Origin: Strongyloides papillosus
Lineage: Eukaryota > Nematoda > Chromadorea > Rhabditida > Strongyloididae
Length of the DNA stretch: 64,000 nt
Direction of reading: 5' to 3'
NCBI GenBank assembly: GCA_005656395.1
Contig: SRSI01000030.1
Coordinates: forward strand, 530,494 to 594,493
Shown here: positions 52,101 through 62,464 of the stretch, one piece after another
Position numbering within the stretch: position 1 is the stretch's first letter
Layout of the letters: each line of letters begins with the position of its first letter
The notes under the pieces: model-generated
The model's input: only the letters and a program-made list of their open reading frames with translations
Databases searched by the model: none
What the model was told of the DNA's origin: nothing
Position numbers and translations under genes: made by a program

Positions 52101-54713
52101 TAAGATAGAAAAGGAAATCTCTGATACATATTGTATTTTTAATTATGATAACTTATATCATTAATTGAATTTCAAACACTCTTCTACTAGGATAAAATTT
52201 CAATTCAGCATTCTCCTTCAGCAAGTCGAGAAAAGAGAGTGATAATAAACCTTTTTTACGTTATAAATATTTCAAACTTCTATAAAAAAAATTTAAATAA
52301 GGAAGAATATAAAAAGGAGGTGAAGAAGAAAAATTTTCTGATAAAACATCTATTTTTTTTATTAAAAATACATCTTTTATCTTATTTTTTATCAGAAAAA
52401 TTTAAACTATTAGTCAAAACATAATCCATTTATTATACACTTAATTCATTTTGTCGACTTTTAGATTCCTTTCAAATATACGAAATATTTATTTTATATT
52501 TTTTATATAAATCTTATCATCTTAAAATATTTTTACTCAACTATATTTGTAATAAAGATGATGATGTTGATATGTATCTTTTATACATAATATGAGGGAG
52601 GATGTAGATAGGCACGTTAATAATGATAAGAAAAAAAAGGAATGATACTTCCAAAAATTGTAATTTCTTCATATACACATTAATTTAACTATTCATATAC
52701 TATATATGAATCTTTTACCAAAGAGAGGGAGACTTTATTACTTAGAAAGTATAAATACATTACAGTTATTATATTAATATTTCATTAGTATTTCAATGTT
52801 CCAACTAAAAATATCACCTTCAAGTGTTATATTATTATATTTGTATTGAGGAAATAAAGATTTTTATACTTATAAATATGTATAGAAAAGATTATTTATC
52901 TCTCTATAATATATTTCTTTTGAAATTAATTAGTTATCATGAATTAAAGTTATTCAATTACTCATGGAAAGAATATATGGACAGAGCAATATTTTTAAGT
53001 ACCTTTTTCTGGGTACAATAACAAAATGTTTTTGTTGTTATTATTTCCTTTTTTTTTGTTTTTTCCTCCATATGGTGACCTTTCTCTTTCTTATCTGCAC
53101 AATATATAAAGATAAAAAAATATATTTTTTTAACTTAAACCTTATCCATATTTTAAAAACTTTTTCTCTTTCCATCTACTTGTTCTCCAAGAAGATTAAA
53201 CCTATGCAAAAAAGGTATTAAAAAAATAAGATAGAAGTCCCATATTAAGTAGTAGAGATACTTCCATTCATTAACATACTCTTAGATTGTTTAATAGAAA
53301 AACCAAACAACCATTGCCTTTTTAATTGCACTTACCCCTCCCTATAAACATGATATAGTGATATTGAAACCTCCAAACAAAGCTTTTTAATATAAATAGA
53401 ATCTCTAATTAGGTTTTTTAAAATAAGGAACAATTTTTTTTTAATTCTTCTACCATTTTCTTTTATTTTATTCCCTTCTCATATATATTTATTGGACCTT
53501 TATTTTTTTTTAATATTATTTATTATTATATAAGAATGATTTTTTTATACCATTATTGCTAATTTATTCCACCTTCAAAAAAAACGAATTAATTTTTAAT
53601 ATTCCTATTTAAATTACTTTGTATTGACAAAAATAAGGAATAATTTACAAGGAAAAAAAATAGTTCTTTAATTATGTATTTTTAATTTGATTATATCGTT
53701 ATTAATTAAACTAATTTTTGCGATTTACTATTTTTACAAATATTATTACAAGTGTAAAAAACAAATTTAAAGTAATTAACATACGATTTCAATTTTCTTT
53801 GTCCTCAATCTACGTATAAATTGAGGGATGATAGATGTAAAAAAATATTTTACTCATATAAATATGCTAGATTTGTCTTGGGATTTTAAAATTTCAACCT
53901 ATTATTTACAAAAGCCATACTAATGACGAACCATGCCTCATTTGATAGCTAACAAAAAAAGAAGAAATTAACTTATTTACCTTATTTCTCTTTTGCATAT
54001 CCTCCTCCCTCTTTTTAAGTTTTCTTAAATACCAACAAGGGCATATTCATGATACTCATTATAATCATAATGTTCTTTAGGATATATAAATGTATAAATT
54101 TTATTTAAACATACTTTAAGTAACAAAATTATGTCTTCTTAAATAGTTAATTTGTTAAAATATCTTTAATGTAGATGTTTGTTTAATATTTTTAAAAAAA
54201 GTTTTGACTACAAATATTTACAGCTGCATTTTTAAAAAAAAATTTATTTTAATAAAATTTCCTTATTCATAACATATATTTATCCCGGAATTCGTCATAC
54301 CTTAAATTATAACTCATTACTTTGCATGGTAATAAATTATTTATATAATCATAATATATTTAAAAAATTTAATTTTTGTTCCTATTGAATGAAAAATTAA
54401 TAGTGGGTGGTATGTAATTCAATAAACCAGGTACATTGTATTATCTTACTTTTTATTCAATGATATACTTATCCATTAATTTCTTAATGAATGTCATTTA
54501 TTTCATTTTTATTTAACCTATTATTTTAATGGATGGGGGAGGAATTTTAATAATCCAATGAGGGATTAAAAATTTTTTAACAAATTATCCTTCAATATAT
54601 ATAAATGATTAAACAAATGATAATAATTATTTATCTAATTTTTTTGTTTCTTTTTTTTCACTAAAAAGGCGATAACAAGTAATTTTTGTTTATTTTTTAT
54701 TTGTAGATAAGAT
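49114..54713. other. 5.6-kb interval without a supported gene
   Basis: The first 100 bases should be the mrpl-47 3' UTR (AATAAA near 49163). The remainder is A+T-rich with only low-complexity frames. The T-rich stretch at 49790-50045 gives a hydrophobic 83-codon frame without a good start, which I do not accept as a gene. Nothing else is recognised. Confidence 0.5.
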
Positions 54714-55732
54714 ATGGCACGATACAGTCATAAGATGTCTGTTTCCTCATCATCGGTATCGAGGAAATATTCAACACCGACTGGTGGGATTCACTCTAAA
54801 TCTGGAACGTATAGAAAGAATAGCAGGTACCAACCCACCATGAACAGCAGGAAGATGTCGGCTCCTGTTCAAAAGGTATGTTGATTGAAGAAGACTTATT
54901 AATACCACATAAATTCCAAATAAAATTGACTTTTTTATAGCAGAGAGATGAAAAACGAAAGTTATCTTCAACAAAATCTGCTCAAAGTCACAAAACATCA
55001 ACAGGTTCTAGTGTAAGTAGAGAAAGGCAATCTTCAAAAACATGCTGTGCTTCACTATCATTTGGTTTATACGATATAGGCCAAGAATCAAATACGGTCA
55101 TTGAATTTATTTCACATTGCCTATCGTCAATGTTTCCCCATAAATTAATGACATTCATCTACATAGTTCTCCTGGTATTTTCATCATTCTCGGCATACTT
55201 CGGACTTCAATATATAAATAAATGTCCAATCAAACCAGAAATATCAATTTACCTATTAATTAATGGAATCTTATCAATTCTCCAGCTATCTCTCCTCCTG
55301 ATGCACCATCGTCGAAAGTATCATGATGACTTCGAGGATCCCAGTGAAAACACAACATTCTCTCATTTCAACAATTCAGCATCAATAAGTCAGAGGAGAA
55401 GTTACTCAGCTAGCATCTCAACAAAATTAATACTCTCCCTCATATCGATCCTCCTTTTTGGATCATTTATCATTGGTAACGTTGTCGTGTTTAGTGTTTA
55501 CCGACCACCATCAAGGCAAAATGAGAGGAGTCTTGATCCAACAAACTGGTGTAATGAATATGTTTACAATTGGGCTCTGATACAAATATTTTTTATCCAT
55601 AGTATCATTATTTTTAGTATCCTCCTAATTATTGTACTATTTATACTTTCTATTAAGTTTATGTTTATGTCTACAAATGATGTAGCAATGGATAGTGGTG
55701 GTGCCACTGATGTTTTAAATCAATGGGTCTAA
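54714..55732 (+). CDS. Four-TM protein, TMEM272-like
   Basis: Two exons, 54714-54875 and 54941-55732, encode 317 residues. Residues 1-105 are Ser/Lys/Arg-rich and probably cytosolic. Four membrane segments lie at about 123-144, 154-175, 217-241 and 266-293. After the first comes a CPIKPEISIYLLINGI block, and between the third and fourth a WC(N)EYVYNWAL block. This is the pattern of the nematode and arthropod TMEM272-like family (NxCPxxPxIPIYL), which I recall but cannot check. The molecular role of that family is poorly known. An acceptor-like TTTGTAG lies 7 bases before the ATG. The intron ends in a tandem acceptor TAGCAG, so a one-residue alternative (Gln55 present or absent) is possible. 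The protein appears intact. Confidence 0.75.
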
Positions 55733-55969
55733 TTTTTTAAAAAAAATTACAAAAAAATCATTTATAACATATTGTATATCAAAATAATTTATAGAAATAT
55801 ATATTCAGTTGTTTTATTTATTATAAAAAATAGTTTTTTATTTTTTTCTAAAGTATTTTCACTTGAGGGTGGGATAAATAAAATATAAATATTTAAAGTT
55901 TACACTTTTTAAGACAGTATTCATTAATTATAAATAAGGAATTAAATTATTTATTTTATTTAACTTAAT

Positions 55970-57242
55970 ATGAGGTTAAAAATTATTATTTTAATTAATA
56001 TTATTACTTTGGTTTATAAACCAATAAAATGTTCTCCAGTCCCTAAGGCAAACGCTGAAATTAATTATGAGGACAACACAGTATTTGGTGGGATGAATTA
56101 TTTTCATATCTCAAGTACACAAGAATTTCCAGTTGTAAGGAAATTAACAGAAAAGGAGAATGACGATTTACAACAAACTTGTGGATATGTTAAGAAGAAC
56201 CACTTAGCAGCTGAAGAGATAACGAAAGATTTTAAAAAGCGTGGCATCTCAAAAAGGTTTGCTAATTCAAATGACACAGACTTTGAAGGAAGAGATGGTT
56301 TTAATGCTATTGCATATGCAAGAGGTAAAGTTCCGGATGGCTATTCACCGTGGACGGTTGCTCTTGGAGTTGGAAAGTATGTTAGCAAAACTAAAAAATG
56401 TAAAAATTTTATCTTATTTTAGTTCTGCATTCTGCACCGGAACAATTATATCAAAATATCACGTATTAACAGCTGCACACTGTCTTTTTTCTTATGATAA
56501 TCCCTCAACAAAGTGCCTTGGAATGAAAACTTTGAACATGGATGAACAAACAAGAGTATATTATGGTGGAACGTGTTTGAAAAAATCAGTAGATAATCTA
56601 TGCAAGCGCAAAAATGTTAAAGAAAAAAGGATTAGGAGAGCAAGCTATAATTATCACTATCATCTTCATACATGCTCTTATGGTGCTGATGTTGCTGTAT
56701 TAGAGGTTAATCATCCTTTTGTATTTGATGATTTGACACAACCGATATGCTTGGCTCCTGAATCTTTTGATGAAAAAAGGGATATGCCTTGGAATGAAGT
56801 TGTTTATACTCTTGGTTATGGTAAAACAGAATTAGATATGTCAACAGTTTACTTAAGAAAGGGTAATAGTAACGTTTGTAAAGAACAAAATAATCATCTT
56901 TATGATAATTTATCAGATTCCTATACTAATGGTGTGTTTTGTTTAAGAAGTTGTACTGAGAAAGATAATCCGAAATGTTACGGATTCGATAAGCAGAGGA
57001 CTGGTGTATGTAGAGGTGATTCAGGTGGACCTGATTACGTTAGAATGAACAATCTTCCAGAGAATAAGAAAGATAATCAAAGATATATGCTTCTTGGTGT
57101 TCACTCCTCTGGTAGTGATTGTACACCAGCAAACTTAACAAATGAAGTTTATCATCATTCTGCTAGAGTTTCTTATCATGTTAAAGATTTGTGTTCGTTA
57201 ACAGGTGTCTGTCCACCAAACGCTGAAATTAAATTAACGTAA
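55970..57242 (+). CDS. Secreted chymotrypsin-fold serine protease
   Basis: Two exons, 55970-56376 and 56423-57242, with a 46-bp phase-2 intron, encode 408 residues. The signal peptide spans about residues 1-21 (IIILINIITLVY, then KC-SP). A long propeptide-like segment with an odd Cys runs to about 125. The S1-family catalytic triad is intact: H155 in LTAAHC, D225 in ADVAVL, S336 in GDSGGP. The residue equivalent to trypsin Asp189 is Gly330, so trypsin-like cleavage after Lys/Arg is not expected; an elastase- or chymotrypsin-like pocket is inferred. Extra Cys (residues 167, 187, 196, 220 and around 309-321) suggest additional disulfides. The 3' part of the protease domain has a large Lys/Arg-rich insert near 190-210. 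It could act in the gut, cuticle or host interface; the sequence does not say which. Confidence 0.88.
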
Positions 57243-58446
57243 TTTGTGTTTTTTTATCATTTAAAATTATTATATACATGTTTTTTCGAAGATTAAACTT
57301 GAGCATTAATATTTATTTATACTTTTATTATTGTTCCTTGAATTGAATTTTATTGTTTTAATGTTGTTATCAGTTTAAATGGACATGAAATTCCTTCAAT
57401 TTTAGCAAAAGATAATAATATAGCGGATAATAAACATTTTGCGACATTAAAAACTTGCAGCACCTACTTTACACCAAATGCTGAAGATTATAGCAAAAAT
57501 AGCACAAAATATAAAATCAGCAGCATAAAATTTAAAATTAAAAAACAATAAAAAATAGAAAAAAAAAAAAGAAAATCGCACAAAGGTTCACAAATAATGC
57601 ACAAAATTTATATTTCTGAAACCTTTGTTAGATGTCTCGTATAAATTTAACAAAAATTTCATAAGAAGTGCATAAAAACATTCGCGCACTTGTGAGGTCG
57701 AACCTGGCATATAACCTTTATATGTACCTTATAGACCAATACACTACGGAGGAAGCGTGGCGCAGAAATAAGGCAGTACTTATACCAGACCTTTACTTTT
57801 TAAATTAATTACTATCTTAATTAGTTAACGAAGCACTTTTTAAAGCTAATAAATTGTTTAAACATGCCCCAAATAAGGCCAAATGTCTTAATTTTTATTC
57901 TAATTCATCCCTTTTTATTAACTATTCGTTCTTGAAATGATGTCAATAACTATAATTACATAATCTATATTAATTCTAGGCATGTCTTTTTATTTTTGCT
58001 GATATCACATAGTGGTGGATGTTATATATTTTATTCTGCAAGAATTTGATCAAAACGTTTACATTATCTTTTATTAATTATTCCACCAACAATATGTACT
58101 CAGTTACTGTACAAGGGAATATTAAAATTACCAAAAATAAATCCTTAAACATCTTATTTCTCAAACAAACAGTACAAGATTCGACTAAGACAAAGATTTA
58201 TACACACTTATCATATCATATAATAATGATAATAATAAAAATATATCTTTATCACAATATTCAATTTGTTGTAAAGCAATAAAATGAAAACTCCTCTATT
58301 ATAATTCCCAATATTGTTTAAATCTATTTATAAAAATGCTATAAAAGAGCCTTTTCAATTATAATTCAATTAAGTTCCCTTATAAAATGAATCTCCTATA
58401 GTAAACAGGATTCATTTTATTAAATAAAAATCTACCTAACAACCAT
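57243..58446. other. Intergenic with one GC-richer patch
   Basis: 1.2 kb. A patch at 57680-57775 is unusually GC-rich and contains tRNA-promoter-like words on the minus strand, but no cloverleaf. The remainder is A+T-rich. The end of the interval carries the inverted repeat at 58382-58420. Confidence 0.4.
58382..58420. repeat. Perfect 12-bp inverted repeat
   Basis: ATAAAATGAATC at 58382-58393 is the exact reverse complement of GATTCATTTTAT at 58409-58420, with a 15-base spacer. It lies 26 bp upstream of the ATG of the small spliced gene, so it may be an operator-like element or a 5' UTR hairpin. Chance is possible in A+T-rich DNA. Confidence 0.4.
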
Positions 58447-58683
58447 ATGGATACATCCAACTATTATACAAGTTATCAACAACAAAATAATTGCAATTTT
58501 CTCCAAGTAACATATAACACTCCTAACTTGGATCCTGAATACTTAAAGAAACTTAGTAAGCTGAGAGAAGAAAACAAAGAAGAGCAACGCCAAAGTACAG
58601 GACAATGCACGCAAGTCGTGAAAGGTAGTTATTTTTACCAATAAAATTAATTAACTAATCCTTCTCTTTCAGAATCCGTGTAG
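58447..58683 (+). CDS. Tiny spliced gene, 62 residues
   Basis: Exons 58447-58624 and 58673-58683 flank a 48-bp intron with a good donor (GTAGTT) and a strong acceptor (CTTTCAG). The second exon adds only the codons ESV and the stop. The protein is Tyr/Gln/Asn-rich at the start and has a short charged helix (residues about 34-49, KLSKLREENKEEQR). There is no signal peptide, membrane segment or known domain. The intron quality and composition favour a real gene, but its length leaves doubt. It lies tail to tail with the lit-1-like gene, about 250 bp away. Confidence 0.45.
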
Positions 58684-58931
58684 AAAGTTTTAACAATGCA
58701 TTTGCCAAACTACGTACTCTACTACCGACTCTTCCAATTAACAAAAATTAAGCAAAATCGAAATTCTCCGTATCTCTATTGCATATATTAATTATCTCGA
58801 TAATTTACTAACTTTATAAAAATTTAAAAAACATCTTTTCTAAAAAATTTGACAGCCCTTTTTTTTTATTAAATTCTAATCTTTTCTTTTCATCAAAATA
58901 ATGTGAAAATAAAAGTTTAAAATGCCGCCTT

Positions 58932-60342
58932 CTACGATTGTTCCATAAATTCATTGTACCTTGGACAGAGAGGATTTAATGTTAACGGTACACCGTTACG
59001 TTGAGATCGTTGTGTGACACACGTGTATAATTTATCTCTAATTCAAACATTGAAAGACTAGATATTTCTTTTTCCCAATTTGGATCTAATGGACTAGGAT
59101 GGACAGGGTCAAGAACCTTAGCATATATACGCTCCCTATTCGTTCCTGTATGGCAACATGTACACATTGAATTGTGAAATCGAATACGACCATCATGTAA
59201 ATAGGGATGATGGAGAGCCGTCTCGACGTCAATTCTTTTTGATGGATCAAATTCCAACATACAACTTAGTAGGTGTACACAATCCTGCGTCATGTTTTGT
59301 GATATATGATAAAACCTATCAGGTCGGGAGGGACGGTAAGACTCCGTAATACATGGTTTCTTGCTCCTTCCACATGCTGTCATCATACCTTCTGTTGGTG
59401 GTGTACCTAACATCTCAATTATCATATTTAATTGATCAATTGGACCTTGTGCCTGAAATAGTATCCTTCTCCCTAGCATCTCTGCAAATATACAACCAAT
59501 TGACCATACATCTATGGCACTTGTATACCTCTTAGCACCCATTAACAATTCTGGTGCCCTATAATATTGCGTCACAACTTCATGTGTCATAGTTTCAGTA
59601 TCCCGGTAATCCCAAAGTCTTGCTAAACCAAAATCACAAATCTTTAGTACACAATTACTATTTATCAACAAATTCCCAGGCTTAATATCTCTATGGAGTA
59701 TATTAGCTGAGTGTAAATATTTCATTCCTCTAATGTTTGATATAAAAATACCTTTATGTGATCAGTTGTTAACGGTTGTGGTGAAACAATTATCTTATGT
59801 AAATCGCTTTGCATCAAACTCCGTTAGTATATGACTAAATATATAAATATTTTATAAAAACGAAGTACAAAATAAATAATTGATAAGTATATAAATAACT
59901 TACATTTCTTGAAATAATTTTTTATCATTTGGTTGTAAAATGTCATGTAATCCAAGGACATTGTCATGTTGAAAAACAAGATAACATTTGAATTTCACGA
60001 AATGTCCTTTTACAGGAAGCTAGATTTTGGAAGATGTTTGTCATTCTTTTTAGAGCAAACCCTCTGGAGTGTTCGGGGATCTGTTACGGACCATACGATA
60101 CCAAATGCTCCGTAACCGATGGGTTCATCCGGTGGACAGTTTGCTAGCTGTTCTGGTGTATAATAAAATTTATCAGTCGTTATCATTTTTAGCAATCCAA
60201 TATTTTGTTGTGATATCGGTGGTCCAATTTGTTGGAGGTTGGTTGGAGTATTTATTCCTACGGCATTTTGATTGATATAATGTCTTATGTATTGAGGATT
60301 ATTAGTTGTACCATTATCAAATTGTGATGGGGCCAATGCCAT
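58932..60342 (-). pseudogene. lit-1: Nemo-like kinase with five frame interruptions
   Basis: Minus-strand Nemo-like kinase, the Wnt/MAPK-pathway Ser/Thr kinase LIT-1/NLK. Exons 60342-59904 and 59834-58932 flank a 69-bp intron. Seen in the sequence: the family start YTPEQLANCPPDEPIGYGAFG with the Gly-rich loop, the HRDIKPGN catalytic loop, DFG, the activation segment THEVVTQYYRAPE (T-H-E where human NLK has T-Q-E), and the Cys-rich MCTCC block of NLK. Five one-base indels break the frame: extra base at 60057-60059, 59972-59976 and 59816-59818, and missing base near 59733-59739 and 59040. Each lies in or beside a short run of A/T, and on both sides of every break the codons match NLK. The last break hides the family-like C-terminus ending in TAG at 58932-58934. 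Marked as a pseudogene only because the frame is broken as given; sequencing error is at least as likely. Confidence 0.75.
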
Positions 60343-61561
60343 TATTAATAATTAGTGATTAATAAATAGTAATAATAATAATTCGTAAAGTACAGATATC
60401 CGATAGATGGTTAATAACTTTATAAGATAATGCGAGATAAAAAAACTCTAAAAATAGAGCGAAAAAGTTATGTTTTAAAAGTGACTTTTGGAGGGAAAAT
60501 AAAATTGTTGCGCGTGGAAGGATGATTGTTTACTTTATGGTGCAAGGGTGCCCTACAATATGAGGGAATAGTAATTAATGAGATAACTGACATGTAGGTA
60601 ATGAATGTTGTAGTATCATGTAGTTGGATTACTTATTACATATCAAATTATGTCTCAGCAGGTTTGCCCTAAGGAGATTAATTTTTCAAATTTAAAATTA
60701 TATAATTTCCTTATTATGACGAGAATTATTGACGAGGCGATAAGAAATAAAATTGTAGGTAAAGGAGTAATTAAATAAACGTTATGATAAATAAAATAAT
60801 TTATACTAATATTTTAAAGATAAAAATGAAAAACGGCATTAAAATTCATCCACAGGTCAGGTCGATAATTTCTGTTGGTATTTTTTTTTATGAATATTCA
60901 ACTGTTCACTCGAATTATCACGAAAATGAAATATTAAAAAAATGATTGTATCTTTTCCTTATATACAATTAAAATTGATTTAATTTTTGGTAATTTATAC
61001 AACCAAAAAAACATATTTTAGAGGTATAATATTACAATTTTATTGGTCTTTTAAACTGTTTTATTGCTTTTATGTATTCAACATTAAACTTCAAATATTT
61101 TAATGGAACAATTTGTTTAGCACTTCATAAACGGAATTAATTATTCTGCAAATTCAGTTTTCCTTCCTCGTTTTTTTGAATGTCAATAAAGTTAAAATAT
61201 TTTATTTCCTTTGTGTTAATGATAAAAAACAAATAAAATGGAGGATAGATTTACATGGTACGGTAAAATAATGTTTAAGGTTGTAAAGATTTACCTTCAT
61301 ATAATTTAAAATGATAAACATGATTTATTCTTGAATAAATTACTAGATAAAAAAATTCAAACTCATATTTAGAAGTTAAACTAAATATTATCTATGAATT
61401 TAATGTTTATCCTTCTAACAAATTTAAACAATTGACAGAGATTTTTTAAATAATAACATTTTAATACTCGTTTTAAAGTTAAATATCATGACAGATGGAA
61501 AATTAAAAGTTTTTAGTGGAATGTGTAATGATTATGCAGCAAATATTACCTCTACATGACA
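60343..61561. other. Intergenic upstream of lit-1, nothing recognised
   Basis: About 1.2 kb, presumed to hold the lit-1 promoter. The first 330 bp are GC-richer than the remainder (around 60480-60680). No reading frame or repeat stands out. Confidence 0.45.
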
Positions 61562-62464
61562 TTATTGTTGTTGAATGACATTAAATGTACTTGATGTCGT
61601 TGTTACTTCCTCATAAGTTGGTAAATTTTCGATAGATAATGTTACTTGACATCTCTTGTCGTTGGGTGGCTCCTTACATATATTATGATTCTGAGGTGTT
61701 GATATGTAGAATATTGAATTATTATTATTATTATAATTTGCTATATTGGTAGTTGTTGGTTGTACATCCTCTGGAACAAGTATTTGTGTTAAGGTGATAC
61801 TATTTTGTTGTGTTAAAATTGGTAATGAATTAGGTGTAAATGAGATGTTTAATGAAGTATCCGAATAGAGTGTTGATAAAACAATACTAGAATTATTATT
61901 TCTAATTAATTCATTCAATGAATAATTTGCGACATGATAGTTTTCCAAACTGCAAACTGAATCAGGAGTTGTTGTGATGTCAATGTTATCTGATTCAAAA
62001 AGGATGGATTGTAGTCAGATGTCATGTCATTATTATTATGAATATGTGTTGGGAATGGATAATTCTTCATATAGAGATGAATTTATCCTGAATACTCCTC
62101 AATAGGTAGTGATGTCGATAGAAATATACCATTTTTTTCTGATTCAACAACACTATTTATTCCATTCTCAGCTTTGAGAACCAGTTTCCAAATAAACAGC
62201 ATACTATAAATTTGTTAAAGGTATATAAAATGATAATGAATCTTAAAGTTACCACAAACATGAAACATAGAATGTTCCATTAAAGAGAGACACTTAATTT
62301 GCTATGATGCATCCATAGAAAGACAGTCATTGCAAAAATTGAGATCAAGAATAGTAAAAAAATAAATATTTTAATTTGTAAACTACTACATCGAAGTAAG
62401 TAAGTAATCTTTTTTTTTCTCCCCAAACACACCGATTATCTTCCTCTATAGAAGTAGATGCCAT
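61562..62464 (-). pseudogene. Two-TM protein gene with frame breaks
   Basis: The intact minus-strand frame covers 61948-61562 (128 residues, Asn/Thr-rich, ending in an ENLPTYEE stretch that resembles a PY-type WW-binding motif). Upstream on the same strand is a plausible start at 62464 (MASTSIEEDN), a hydrophobic membrane segment (around 62390-62320), an intron with GTAACT donor and TATAG acceptor (about 62253-62218), and a second hydrophobic segment directly after it. These parts sit in different frames. The breaks fall at a run of nine T (62410-62418), near 62295, and near 62093, 62050 and 62005. A short Cys/Arg stretch precedes the first membrane segment. I do not recognise the family. As with the kinase next door, sequence error or recent decay could explain the breaks. 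Confidence 0.45.

Noticed and set aside
56241..56422. Alternative N-terminus for the serine protease in another frame
   Set aside because: This frame overlaps the signal-peptide exon in a different phase. The 46-bp intron at 56377-56422 joins the correct frames and yields a secreted enzyme.
57690..57775. tRNA-like gene on the minus strand
   Set aside because: There is an A-box-like TAGTGTATTGG, a 5-bp anticodon-like stem (CATAT/ATATG) with a 7-base loop, and AGGTTCGACCT. However, position 33 would not be T, the D-stem does not pair, the T-arm is too short and no acceptor stem forms. At most it is a decayed tRNA-derived fragment.
59731..59752. 22-base GT...AG intron in lit-1
   Set aside because: Treating this as an intron would remove the conserved VFLYQ codons of the kinase and would be far shorter than any other intron here. 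A one-base loss explains the frame change better.
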